The notes below the pieces were generated by a model that was not told the origin of the DNA, did not search any database, and saw only the letters and a program-made list of their open reading frames with translations. This document shows positions 1 through 9,725 of a stretch of 64,000 bases of DNA, in pieces. Origin of the DNA: Limnohabitans parvus II-B4 (GTDB lineage Bacteria > Pseudomonadota > Gammaproteobacteria > Burkholderiales > Burkholderiaceae_C); the NCBI RefSeq assembly GCF_003063455.1, contig NZ_NESN01000001.1, positions 310,001 through 374,000 on the forward strand. Reading direction: 5' to 3'. Both the position numbers and the translations under genes were made by a program. Position 1 is the stretch's first letter, and each line of letters begins with the position of its first letter.

Positions 1-3000
1 TGTACTGGTAGCTTCCAGCGCTATCGCCTGGAGCGCGAGTCGATTGACTGAACGATCCGATCACTGCGGCAGCACCCACTGTGAACAAGTTAGGACCCGT
101 GCCGTTCTGCTTGATGCCACCAGACGGATTTGCGGCTGTGTAGCCCGCAATCAAAGCTGCATTGATCGCAGATTGGTCAGGATCAACGGAACCCTGCGGC
201 TTGGTAATGGTGATGGCACTCAAATTCACATCGAATTGTGGTTTCGCTGTGCTACGGAACATCACTTGGGTTTTATCGCCACCTGAGATAGTGTTATTCG
301 TTGCGCCAGTTTGGTAAGACGTGCCCAGCTGAGCGTTTTGTGCAGAAGCCAAAACCGGCGTCAAACGCAATGTTGAAAATCCATTATTCAAATCGGCGAG
401 ATTGCCAGTATCTGGTGCGCTCCCACTATAGATGTATGTATTGCCGTCACGGTTTTGTGTGATGGTGTTACCAGCTACCGTTTTAACCTGACCGCCACCA
501 CCATTGCCGGCAGCCAAGTCGCTACCAGCTGCCACGATGACATTACCCGCACCATTGTTAACAATCAGCGGGACGGTGATCTGGCCGCTGCCGACCGTGG
601 TCAACTTCACGTCACCTGTGCCATTTTGGGTGATGGTGTTGGTCAAGGGTGCAACCAAATTCCAAGGTGAAACAGTAGGCTTCACGTCACTAACAAAAAT
701 GTCGCCTTTTGCAGCTTCCAGTGTGATGCGGCCGCCAACATTATTCTCTCCGTTAATGATCGACACTCCACGAATACCGATGCCTTGCGTGTTGGCACCG
801 TTGGCAGTGCCCTTGATCACAATGTCACCAGAAGTGTTGATCAATTTTGCGTTGGCATCAAAGCCAACGCCTTGTCCGTAGGCCGAGGTACCTGTGATAT
901 TGATCCCTGTGCCAGCCTTAAATTCACCACCGAATGTGTACAAGCCGTTGCCGGTTCCCGTAGCGGTACCCGTTAAATTCAAGGAACCCGAAGCGTTGAA
1001 CGAACCGCCCGCACCATAGAAGCCGAGGCCAGTACCGTTATTGGCTGTCGCATCCACAGTGATGTCTTTGCCTTTGACATTAAAAGGCATCTCAATGCCG
1101 TGAGATAAGTCTGAAGTGGCTTTCAGCTTGACATTACCCGTACCTGCGTCAATTCCGACAACACCGTTGACCGTCTCCACCCTCATCGTTCCGTTGGTCG
1201 TGGTGATGTTGATGTCGCCGCTGTTGCTCTTAGCCGCCACCCTGATCGCGTCGTCCTCACCCAAGAACTGTGCACCACCAGAAGTCAGACTCGCCTCCAC
1301 GACCTTGGTTTTAATAGCCGCCCCTTCGGCGCCAATGGTCGATCCCGCTTTGACGGTCAAATTATTTGCGGTCAACTTGCCGTTGGCGTCGCTTGTGATG
1401 GCACCACCCGCATCCAGGGTCAGGTTCTTTGTGCCGGCTGCATCACCCACGGTCAACGCTTTGTTCACCGCAATGGTGCCCTTGGTTTGCAATGTGATGT
1501 CGCCAGTGACGGCCTTGGTGATTGTGGCTTGAGATACCGTGATGTCGCCGGTTTTGCTGGTGTCACCAATCACCACTTTGCCTGCCGTGATCTTGTCCAA
1601 CTCGGCCTTGTTGATGCCGAGTTTTTGAAATGCAGCGGTGCTGTTTAGGTCGTCTGAGCCACCAATATCAATGGCGTTATTGCCGGTTGTCTTGATGTTG
1701 ACGGTGCCTGAGCCTGTGCTGCCTGCTTGCACGGCACCTTGGAGATCCAAGCCATTGGTGTTGATGTTGATGGTCTTGGCATCAACATCAGTTTTCAGGG
1801 TTCCATTGGCAGTCATTTTGAACGCATGATGGGTGCCCACGGTGTTGCCTGCCGTTACGGTGATGTCCCCGTTTGTCGCCGTGACCGCCGCATTGATCTC
1901 GACGCCGATGTGCTTGACTGAGTCACCCTTAATTTCAACCGTCTCGCCGCTGACTGCCCTGGCGATATTGACGGCTTGATAATTACCCACACCCTTTGTT
2001 TCACCCTTGATGGTGAGCTTACCTGCTGCTATCACGGTGTTTTGAATTTGTGCGCCGACAGAAGCATTATTTGGATTTTTACCGTTGCTCACACCGTTAA
2101 TGTTGATGGCACTGGCGTGCGCAGCAATTGGAGTGCTGCCACCTGTTGCGGGTGTTTCTCCAGCAGAAGTTACAGTGCCGCCGTTAATGTGAACACCATA
2201 TCCATTATCAGAAGTGCCATTAATGGTGACATCTCCATTGGTCGCTTTGATATTGGCATTCACAAGCACGCCGTGCATACTTGTTGCTGCGCTGGTTGTT
2301 GTGCCAGTGATATCAACACCACCATTGGTTGCAGTCACAGCAGAGCTGACCATCACGCCTTGGTTATTGCTTGAGTTGCCCGTAATGCTGACACTTGCAC
2401 CCTGAACAGCGCCACCAATATTGGCCCCTTGAAATTGGCCTACCGTTGTTGTGGCTTTAATCACAACAGCACCACCTGCAGTTACAGAGCCGCCTTCAAT
2501 ACCCACCCCGGTGACATTTGTACTGGTTCCCTCAAGGGTGATACTGTCGGACGCTTTCAACGTGCCGAATGAGCGGACACCTTTTGCATTTTGTTCAGCG
2601 CCTCCAGCGCCTGTTGATGAGCCAACAAGCTTGATGTTTTTGGCCTCAATCGTATTGCTGCTAATAAAAATCCCCTCTTTATTGGATGCTGAAGTCGTGC
2701 CATTGATATTCAAATTTTCAATTGCTGTAATTGCGCGACTATCAGCAAGGCTTATACCTCGTTCAGTTGTGGCCTTACCTAAGCCGTTGCCCAGAGTTGC
2801 ACCTTCAGTGCCGCCCGAACCCGTTACAGCAGTTCCTTCTCCAATTGCCATTCCAGCACCGGAGTTGTCAATGATGATGTTCTTACCCGTCAACTTCGAT
2901 GTGGATGTTTGCGGATTGGGTGATGTCGGCGCAGCTGCACCACGAGTGCCCTCATTAAAAGCAATACTGCCTTGATTGGCTTGAATCAACAGATTGTCGC

Positions 3001-5932
3001 CGGCTTGCAAACTGGTGGCGTTGCCTACGTATCCAAGAGCGGAGAAATGATATGGATTGCCCGTGACATTAATCGTGGTGGCACTAGCGCTCAAGGTCTC
3101 ACCTTGGAGTGTGATGTTGCCAGCGGCTTTGGCTTGAAGACCATCAAGATAAACAGCGTTACTGGTGTCCGCGCTCGTTGTGCGAACATTACCGCGCACC
3201 GTGATGTTTTTGCCATCCAAAACAACGGCATGCGTGCCCCAATCGCTGGAACCAACAACAACTCCATTACCGCTACCTTGACCATTGACAGTGCCGGTGA
3301 TCTTGATGTCGCCAGCAGCAATGAACTTGCCGTCTGCACCGGAATGCACCATTCTGATCCCGCTGGCCCTAATGCCCCCCGCGGTATCAGCCGTACCGGT
3401 CAAAGTCAAATTATTGGCAGTCCAAGTTCTTCCGCCATTACCGCCATGGCTATAACCCGAGCCATAAAAAATACCATTTTTGTTGTTTCCACGGGTTGAT
3501 CCAACAACGGTCAGATCACCCTTGGTGCTAATGTTACTGCCGCGGTTATTGATGCCGTCTTCATTTGTTGAAGTACCTGTGATAGAGATGTTGGCCGCTT
3601 GTTCGCTTTTGATATTGATCGGTGAAAAAGAACTATCGGTCGGGCCAATTCGGACGCCGACGCCATTAATTGATTTGCCATTGATGTTGATGTCTACGGC
3701 ATCATTGGCTGTACTGGTTGTGCCTGAGATGACCTGGGAATTATGGAAAAATAATACGCCTGCGTTATTGCTTGTTCCTGTGGTTTGTCCAATTAAATTC
3801 AATACACCTTGACCACTGGAATTTTTGCCGGCATTGATTGTTCCACGAATGAAAAGTGGAGAATTGACGCCGTCTGCCTGCTGGCCAATCGTGACTTTGC
3901 CTTTGGTATTGATTGTGGGGTTGTCTAATCCACCAATGCGAATACCGTTGCCACCAGCGGCATTGGAGTTTGATCCTTTGATGGTGGTGGTGCCACTACC
4001 ATTTTGAGTGATGTCCAATGTGGCGTTCTTGAACACCATCACCCCTGCGCCAAAATTACCTTGCGCATTGCTGTTGCCTGTTATGTTGCTGTCGGTGTTG
4101 CCCGTGGCATTGAATTTGACTACGCCGTTGATATAAACGCCGTTGGTGCCAAATGAGTTATTCACCAAGTGCGTGCCTTTGACTTGGAAGTGGTCTGCGG
4201 TAATCCCCGATCCGGTGTTGAAGACCACGCCGCTGTTTGTATTGTTTTCCGAAGACCAAGCAGTACTTGGAATGACGCCCGTAACTACGTTAGAGGTGTT
4301 TCGCGAAGTACCGTCAAGTGTGACAGTGCCGTTGGTTACGATGGTGCTGTTAAGCGTGATGCCTTTGCTGCTCGGACTATCTGTGTTCGAGCCTTTGAAG
4401 TTTCCTTTGGCCAGCATGTCGATGTTGACCAATCCGGTTGGGGTCGTGCCGCTTGAGCTTGTGCCGGTAGAACCTGTGATCTTTTTGTTAACGAAAATGC
4501 CGTTATCAGCAATCAGTTTCAAAGTGGCGTTTTCGGTGCTGTTGTTCACCAAATTTAGCTCATCGGCAATGGTGATGTTGCCTGCACCAGTGCCTGTGTC
4601 ATTACTTGAGTTGGTTGTTTTAATCGTGACACTCGTACCACCGTTGATGGCGGTTTGGATGGTGCCCACGTTGACAACGCTGCTGGTTCCCGCACCGCCG
4701 GTTGGCACAATGTCCGCAGGGTTTGTGCCCGTTACGTTGCTGCTTGTTGCGTTTGAAATGGTGATGTCAGAAGGGTCGAGCAACCATTCGTTGGCCAACA
4801 CGGTCACGCCTTTGGTGCCCAGCCAATCGCCCGAGGTTTCCACAAAGCCGCCTCGGCTTTCCAGCGTGGCCCCGCTCACATTACCCACCGCCGCCAACAC
4901 ATTCGTGTCCTTGTCACGTCCAATGTAGATGTCGCCACCGGCTGTGCCGTTGTTGCTGTTGGCCGTGATGCTACCGTTCACTCGAATCTGCCCGCCGTCC
5001 GCCAGCACATTCACGTCCCCCCCCTTTTCGCCCGTCGTGTCGATGCTGCCGCTTTGCAGAATTTGCGCCGCCGCCCGATTCAGGGCCAAAGCTTGCATGT
5101 AGACCTGGCCGCCTTCGGTGACGATGCTGCCGCTGTTGCTCACGCTGGCGTTGATGGCGGCGGGAGTCAGTTCCAGTTTGATGCGGCCTGTGCCGCTGAC
5201 GGGCACTTTGATGGTTTCGCCTGCGCCCATGACCACGCTGCCGCCTTGGGTGTGGATGCTGCCTTCGTTGCTGACGGCGGCACCCAGCAGGGCCACGTAG
5301 CCACCGGGCGCGGTGGTGATGTTGCCTTGGTTGACGATGCCGGCCGTGCTGCCGTTGCGCTCGTACACCATGTTGCCGGCCATGAAGTTGGCGTCAGAGA
5401 TGTTGAGGGTGGATGCGGTGAAGCCGCCTGCGTTGACGCTGCCGTCTTTGCCAAACAGCACGCCGTTGGGGTTGACCAAGATCACATGGCCATTGGCTTG
5501 CATTTGGCCAAAGATTTGGCTGGGGGTGGCGCCCACCACGCGGTTGAGCAACACCGACTGTGCGTTGGGTTGATAAACCTGGACGCGTGCCTGGCTGCCA
5601 ATGTCAAAGCTTTGCCAGTTGATGGCGGCGCGCTGGGTGGACTGCGTGATGTTGAGCTGGTTGGCCGTCTGGCTCATGCTGGCCGCGCCCTGCACCACGG
5701 TGCCGCTGGTGGGCAGTGCGTTGGTGGCTGGGGCTGCCCAGGCTAGGCTGACGAATGCAAAGCTGGCGGTCAGGGCGGCGATGTAGCCCAGCGTGGCCGA
5801 TGCACCTGCGCCGCCTGCACCACCACCAGAGCCTGCGCCGTTGGCTTTGCCTTGGCTGCTGGCGTGTTCGCCAACAGCCACCAAGGTGCCCAGGCGTTTG
5901 GAAAATACGGTTTTGTAACTGCGTGCGTTCAT
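1..5932 (-). CDS. Filamentous-haemagglutinin-like TPS exoprotein (TpsA), C-terminus beyond window
   Basis: This is a very large secreted adhesin of the two-partner secretion type; the frame stays open from the ATG at 5932 to the left edge (1977 codons seen, no stop). Residues 1-30 look like an ESPR extended signal peptide (MN..Y, then TLVAVGEHASSQGKA), followed by a Gly/Ala stretch, a hydrophobic segment and a likely cleavage site after AWA near residue 66. Residues 75-200 form the TPS domain, with VLLNRV at 127-132 and NPNGVLFG at 154-161. A WLLDPSDITIS motif lies near residue 380. The rest is low-complexity Asn/Thr/Gly/Ile-rich sequence expected to fold as a beta-helix. No TpsB transporter is in the window. 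Base composition is poorer in G+C than the neighbours (3781-3840 has 23 G/C of 60), which may reflect residue composition or transfer. Confidence 0.9.
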   Translation of the reverse strand, partial: MNARSYKTVFSKRLGTLVAVGEHASSQGKANGAGSGGGAGGAGASATLGYIAALTASFAFVSLAWAAPATNALPTSGTVVQGAASMSQTANQLNITQSTQRAAINWQSFDIGSQARVQVYQPNAQSVLLNRVVGATPSQIFGQMQANGHVILVNPNGVLFGKDGSVNAGGFTASTLNISDANFMAGNMVYERNGSTAGIVNQGNITTAPGGYVALLGAAVSNEGSIHTQGGSVVMGAGETIKVPVSGTGRIKLELTPAAINASVSNSGSIVTEGGQVYMQALALNRAAAQILQSGSIDTTGEKGGDVNVLADGGQIRVNGSITANSNNGTAGGDIYIGRDKDTNVLAAVGNVSGATLESRGGFVETSGDWLGTKGVTVLANEWLLDPSDITISNATSSNVTGTNPADIVPTGGAGTSSVVNVGTIQTAINGGTSVTIKTTNSSNDTGTGAGNITIADELNLVNNSTENATLKLIADNGIFVNKKITGSTGTSSSGTTPTGLVNIDMLAKGNFKGSNTDSPSSKGITLNSTIVTNGTVTLDGTSRNTSNVVTGVIPSTAWSSENNTNSGVVFNTGSGITADHFQVKGTHLVNNSFGTNGVYINGVVKFNATGNTDSNITGNSNAQGNFGAGVMVFKNATLDITQNGSGTTTIKGSNSNAAGGNGIRIGGLDNPTINTKGKVTIGQQADGVNSPLFIRGTINAGKNSSGQGVLNLIGQTTGTSNNAGVLFFHNSQVISGTTSTANDAVDININGKSINGVGVRIGPTDSSFSPINIKSEQAANISITGTSTNEDGINNRGSNISTKGDLTVVGSTRGNNKNGIFYGSGYSHGGNGGRTWTANNLTLTGTADTAGGIRASGIRMVHSGADGKFIAAGDIKITGTVNGQGSGNGVVVGSSDWGTHAVVLDGKNITVRGNVRTTSADTSNAVYLDGLQAKAAGNITLQGETLSASATTINVTGNPYHFSALGYVGNATSLQAGDNLLIQANQGSIAFNEGTRGAAAPTSPNPQTSTSKLTGKNIIIDNSGAGMAIGEGTAVTGSGGTEGATLGNGLGKATTERGISLADSRAITAIENLNINGTTSASNKEGIFISSNTIEAKNIKLVGSSTGAGGAEQNAKGVRSFGTLKASDSITLEGTSTNVTGVGIEGGSVTAGGAVVIKATTTVGQFQGANIGGAVQGASVSITGNSSNNQGVMVSSAVTATNGGVDITGTTTSAATSMHGVLVNANIKATNGDVTINGTSDNGYGVHINGGTVTSAGETPATGGSTPIAAHASAININGVSNGKNPNNASVGAQIQNTVIAAGKLTIKGETKGVGNYQAVNIARAVSGETVEIKGDSVKHIGVEINAAVTATNGDITVTAGNTVGTHHAFKMTANGTLKTDVDAKTININTNGLDLQGAVQAGSTGSGTVNIKTTGNNAIDIGGSDDLNSTAAFQKLGINKAELDKITAGKVVIGDTSKTGDITVSQATITKAVTGDITLQTKGTIAVNKALTVGDAAGTKNLTLDAGGAITSDANGKLTANNLTVKAGSTIGAEGAAIKTKVVEASLTSGGAQFLGEDDAIRVAAKSNSGDINITTTNGTMRVETVNGVVGIDAGTGNVKLKATSDLSHGIEMPFNVKGKDITVDATANNGTGLGFYGAGGSFNASGSLNLTGTATGTGNGLYTFGGEFKAGTGINITGTSAYGQGVGFDANAKLINTSGDIVIKGTANGANTQGIGIRGVSIINGENNVGGRITLEAAKGDIFVSDVKPTVSPWNLVAPLTNTITQNGTGDVKLTTVGSGQITVPLIVNNGAGNVIVAAGSDLAAGNGGGGQVKTVAGNTITQNRDGNTYIYSGSAPDTGNLADLNNGFSTLRLTPVLASAQNAQLGTSYQTGATNNTISGGDKTQVMFRSTAKPQFDVNLSAITITKPQGSVDPDQSAINAALIAGYTAANPSGGIKQNGTGPNLFTVGAAAVIGSFSQSTRAPGDSAGSYQY

Positions 5933-5938
5933 CTGAAA

Positions 5939-5983
5939 CCCCAAGTGTTCGAATAAAAGACCAAAGGAGATCTTTTCTTGGGG
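5939..5983 (-). promoter_or_regulatory. Possible RBS-sequestering hairpin in adhesin leader
   Basis: Two 7-base complementary arms (5977-5983 and 5939-5945) flank a loop of about 31 nt. The downstream arm contains the run of four G that is the best Shine-Dalgarno candidate, ending 6 nt before the ATG at 5932. Pairing could lower translation. The arms are short, so this is only suggestive. Confidence 0.3.
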
Positions 5984-6028
5984 TGATTGTCAGAATTACC
6001 GCCGAACCCGGGTCTTAATAAACCATAA

Positions 6029-6057
6029 ATACTAATTTAAATATATTTAATTGTCAA
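6029..6057 (-). promoter_or_regulatory. Sigma70-type promoter for the TPS adhesin
   Basis: On the minus strand a perfect -35 TTGACA (6057-6052) is followed after 17 nt by TAGTAT (6034-6029) within an AT-rich stretch. It lies between the kinase stop and the adhesin start, so the adhesin probably has its own transcript with a leader of roughly 90 nt. Confidence 0.7.
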
Positions 6058-6078
6058 CACAAAGTATTCACAATTTGA

Positions 6079-8385
6079 TCAGTATGGCTTGGAAATAGGG
6101 AGTTGTAGACGAACTTGCGCTGAGGCGCCAGGTTCTGTGGGCAAGTCGAAGTGGATGTGGCCTTGGTGTTTACGCACCACGGTTTTGACAAACGACAGCC
6201 CCAGGCCAAAGCCTTGCGATGCCATGTCCCGGGAGCGACTGACGTCTTGGGGGTCACCCACGATGTTGCGAATGACCATGTGGACTTTCTGCCCGTTTTT
6301 CCCGGGCTCAAGGTGATGACCTGCTACAGCCGTCTCTGCGTCGTGACTTAAGGCGATATGGATGTCTGACTGCGCTTGTCCGTAACGCACGGCATTGACC
6401 AGCAAATTGACCAGCATGCGGGTGAGCAGACGTTGGTCGGCCATGACAAATTGGGGCTCGTCGTCAAAGGTTTGCACCAGGCGCATTTGGCGGCTTTGCG
6501 CAAGATCTTTGACTTGGTAGATGGCGTCGTCAATAACGCTGTCGACCAGGGTCTCCACCAGTTGGTATTCCTGCGCCTGGGCTTTGATGGAGAAGATGAA
6601 ATCGTCCATCATGTTGAGCAGGGTGTCGGCGTGGCGGTAAATGTTGGCTGCGGTTTCTTGACTGGGTGCTGTGCCAGCGCTGCTTTGGCGGCTGAGCGAG
6701 ATGATGGACGCAATGGGCGTGCGCATGTCGTGAGAAAGCAATTGCAGCGTTTGCTCTCGCTGGGCCTGAAACTGCCGTATCTGCGTGATGTCTGTCAGGG
6801 CAAAGATCCACAGCCCGCTGTCTTCGGTTTGCGGCAATTGGGCCACCCTGAAAATGTAATAACGGATGGAGCCATTCGTATCGATGCCACTGACGTAATG
6901 GTCCTTGCCCGTTAACTGCTCTAGGTTTTGGGTCTTGTGCATGCCCAGATAAAACATGAGCGGCAACAAAGGCTGGCCGATTTGCAGCAAACCGGCAGGA
7001 ATATCCTCTTGCATGCGGGGGCTGACCAGCACAATGCGCTGCTCTGCGTCGGCCACCAACATGGCAGTGGGGATTTCGCGCACGATACGATTCAAAAACT
7101 CCACCCGCTCGCTGGCCACACCAATGGCACGGTCGAGCAAGCGGGAATATTGCAACACCGTGTCACTGGCAAAATGCCGCAATTTAAGACCCCCAGTGAC
7201 CAGATTTTTTCTTTGGCGCTGAACTTTTTCAAGCTTGGCAGCCCGGTCTCCCATAAAGCTGACGATCATTTCAGTGCGCCGCCAAGCCCATGCAGGTTTG
7301 ACCAGCGCAATGGCCAAAATGCACAGTCCGGGGTCAAACCAGACGTCGATGGCGAACAATAAAACAAAGCTCACCGCGAGGGCTGACAGCACTGTGATGG
7401 CTGTGTATACAAATTCGGCCAAGGGGCTGAGCACCATCAAGGCAATCAAAACCGAGAACAAAGCCCATGAACTGAGCGCCAGTTGCACCCACAAAGGCAC
7501 CGGGCTGATCAGATTGCCCCGCAAGATGTCGTTGAGCAAGTTGGCGTGCAGCATGACGCCGGGCGTGCCCGAGCCTTGGCGGCCCGAATAAATGGTGGGA
7601 AAGTGGTCGCCCAAGCTGGGCGCGATGGAGCCGATCAGGACATATTTGTCTTTGAGGACAGCCATGGGAAAGCCGTCTGACAAGGCATCGGCCAACGAAA
7701 CGATCGGAAATCCGATCTCCGGGTCCACCAGGTTAAAACGCCTGTAGCCACCATGCGACTGGTAGTTTTCAGCGGGTTGGCCCGACACGGCCAATGCCAA
7801 ATGCGGCAATTGGCCCTCTTGCAAATAGGCGCCACGCGAGAAACCGTCACTTTCAAAGGTGACATTGATGTGCGCAAGACCTTTGGCTGCGTCCACCAAG
7901 GCGGCCTGGGGCTTGTGCACGACAAAGGGTGCCACTGCATTGATGCGAGGCTGCTCTACCGACAAATAAGTGTTGAGCCTGCGCATTTGCTTGGCCAGAT
8001 CGGCGTCGGCAGGACTGGGGTCCGGAAACAAGATGTCAAAACCAATGGCTTTGGGCGAGTTGCCCGTGTCGGCCATTTTTTGAAGCAAATCGGCATAGAC
8101 CTTGCGCTTGAGGGGCCACCCCCCCAGCTCATCCAGGCTGGCGTCGTCGATGCCGATGATGACGATGTCGTTGGAAGGCAATGGGGCACGCCAGCGATGA
8201 AACTGGTCATAAATGACGTGCCCGGGAGCAGTGCCCCACTGCATGACGGTGAACAGGCTTAGAGTCGACAGCGCCAAGACGGCCACCACCACCCACTCGA
8301 GGTAAAAGCGCTGCTCGTCTCGGGTGTGCAATTTCTGGCGCAACGAAGGCCAAAATTGAGCCACAGCCGCCTGGGTGGATTTCAT
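6079..8385 (-). CDS. CHASE2-domain sensor histidine kinase
   Basis: This 768-aa membrane sensor kinase probably phosphorylates the response regulator encoded at 9722-10435. A TM helix at about 31-48 precedes an extracytoplasmic CHASE2 domain (about 55-295), then three closely spaced TM helices (about 299-365), a PAS-like segment (about 430-530), a HisKA domain with the phospho-acceptor H552 in LLSHDMRTPIASI, and an HATPase_c domain with an N-box (about 655-668) and a GFGLGL box at 725-730. The DxGxG box is degenerate. Its start codon shares one base with the stop of the LysM-FecR gene (TGATG), so translation is coupled. Input is likely an envelope or extracellular cue, possibly relayed by the FecR partner (inference). 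Confidence 0.9.
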   Translation of the reverse strand: MKSTQAAVAQFWPSLRQKLHTRDEQRFYLEWVVVAVLALSTLSLFTVMQWGTAPGHVIYDQFHRWRAPLPSNDIVIIGIDDASLDELGGWPLKRKVYADLLQKMADTGNSPKAIGFDILFPDPSPADADLAKQMRRLNTYLSVEQPRINAVAPFVVHKPQAALVDAAKGLAHINVTFESDGFSRGAYLQEGQLPHLALAVSGQPAENYQSHGGYRRFNLVDPEIGFPIVSLADALSDGFPMAVLKDKYVLIGSIAPSLGDHFPTIYSGRQGSGTPGVMLHANLLNDILRGNLISPVPLWVQLALSSWALFSVLIALMVLSPLAEFVYTAITVLSALAVSFVLLFAIDVWFDPGLCILAIALVKPAWAWRRTEMIVSFMGDRAAKLEKVQRQRKNLVTGGLKLRHFASDTVLQYSRLLDRAIGVASERVEFLNRIVREIPTAMLVADAEQRIVLVSPRMQEDIPAGLLQIGQPLLPLMFYLGMHKTQNLEQLTGKDHYVSGIDTNGSIRYYIFRVAQLPQTEDSGLWIFALTDITQIRQFQAQREQTLQLLSHDMRTPIASIISLSRQSSAGTAPSQETAANIYRHADTLLNMMDDFIFSIKAQAQEYQLVETLVDSVIDDAIYQVKDLAQSRQMRLVQTFDDEPQFVMADQRLLTRMLVNLLVNAVRYGQAQSDIHIALSHDAETAVAGHHLEPGKNGQKVHMVIRNIVGDPQDVSRSRDMASQGFGLGLSFVKTVVRKHQGHIHFDLPTEPGASAQVRLQLPISKPY

Positions 8386-9725
8386 CAGTCGGTGCCGGGA
8401 ATGGCCACCAGCTCAAACTGCCCGTTGATGCCGGCTTTCATGGTGGCAGAGACTTCGTGTTGAATGCGCCATCGGTACACACCCGACGGCAACCCCCTAA
8501 AAACCAACAGGTTGTTGTCCGCAGACTGAACCGGGCCATTGAGCAATTCAAACACCTGGCCCTGCTGCTCAACTTTTTGAAACAACAAATGCGGATTGAT
8601 GAGCCCGGTCATGTTGAAAGGGACATTGCAACGCCATTGCTCTAAGCGTTTGTAACCCCTGCAAACGGCGTAATCGGTGGATTGCCCCATGAGGCCCGTG
8701 GCTGAAACAGACGCCCATTGGTAAAACACGGGCTTGGTGCCCAAGTCGGGGGCCAGCACTTGGGGCTGGGTGGGGCGAGCTTCTGACACCAAAGCACTAA
8801 AGTTGGCATCGTCAGCCGTGACCAGCATGAAGCGCTCAGCTTGCGGCAAGGCTTCAAACTTGAGCAGCCAGTCTTTGCCTCCCGCTTGGGCTTCTACGCT
8901 GGTGTACCGTGGGGGGGGCAAGAGTTTTTCTACATCGAGCGACTGACCATTGCCCATGACCGCCACGCCGTGCCCGGTTTCAGCACGCTTTTCTGACTTT
9001 TCCTGGCCGCCGCGCGCGCCGACAGCGCCCACTTTGACTTCGACCTGGCTGGTGCGCTGCTTGGCATCAAAACCCACCCGGAACTCGGTGCCCCGCACAC
9101 CCGCTACCGACGTGGGTGTCAGCACCTGAAACGGTGCGTCGTTGCTCAGTCGCTTGCGAGGTACATCAATTTCCATACGCCCGTCTAATAGCTCGACCTT
9201 GACCTCGGGAGAGGATTCAAATGCGTTACGGCGCAGGGTTTTCAGCTGGATGACCGCACCCGACATCAGGCGCAAAGTGGACTCATCTTCGAGCGTGAGC
9301 GCAAATTGACAGCCCGCCGGGATGCGCAAAACAGCGCCCTCGCTCAAAACAGTGCCTGTTTTGATCGGCGCAGAGCCACTGCCATCAATCTGAATCACCG
9401 TTTTGCAATTGAGCCGCGTGACGGTGGCAGTTGATGGGGTGTGCTTCAGCAAATTGCGTGGAATAAGTATCTTTTGCCCCACCGAAATCCGGTTGACGTT
9501 GGCAAATTTGTTGGCTTGGATCAACAGCTTCAAAGCATCAGGCCCCTGCAAATGGCGACCAACCAAGCCCAAAAGGGTGTCGCCGAGTTGCATCTGATAG
9601 ATCAAATGGTCTGCATCAGGCATTGCCTGTGCGAACACCTTGGGCCCCACGCCCCAACACAAAGCAACGGCCAAGGCCACTCCACGCCATGCTGTCAATG
9701 GATGGGCCTGAATCGATTTGGTCAT
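8385..9725 (-). CDS. LysM and FecR domain envelope protein
   Basis: This 446-aa exported protein has a signal peptide (cleavage near FAQA, residue 34), a LysM domain (about 41-92) likely to bind peptidoglycan, and a FecR domain (about 113-245) with the core VAGVRGTEFRV near 207-217. The last 180 residues may form beta-sandwich modules but match nothing I recognise. The gene overlaps the response regulator by 4 nt (ATGA) and the kinase by 1 nt. That places it between the two halves of a two-component system and suggests a periplasmic accessory sensor. Classical FecR proteins act with ECF sigma factors and TonB receptors; neither is present, so this is the domain reused in another signalling context. 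Confidence 0.87.
   Translation of the reverse strand: MTKSIQAHPLTAWRGVALAVALCWGVGPKVFAQAMPDADHLIYQMQLGDTLLGLVGRHLQGPDALKLLIQANKFANVNRISVGQKILIPRNLLKHTPSTATVTRLNCKTVIQIDGSGSAPIKTGTVLSEGAVLRIPAGCQFALTLEDESTLRLMSGAVIQLKTLRRNAFESSPEVKVELLDGRMEIDVPRKRLSNDAPFQVLTPTSVAGVRGTEFRVGFDAKQRTSQVEVKVGAVGARGGQEKSEKRAETGHGVAVMGNGQSLDVEKLLPPPRYTSVEAQAGGKDWLLKFEALPQAERFMLVTADDANFSALVSEARPTQPQVLAPDLGTKPVFYQWASVSATGLMGQSTDYAVCRGYKRLEQWRCNVPFNMTGLINPHLLFQKVEQQGQVFELLNGPVQSADNNLLVFRGLPSGVYRWRIQHEVSATMKAGINGQFELVAIPGTD

Noticed and set aside
1976..4928. Several plus-strand frames of 100-260 codons
   Set aside because: All are shadows of the TPS adhesin coding strand, rich in Val/Pro/Leu from complemented Asn/Gly/Thr codons.
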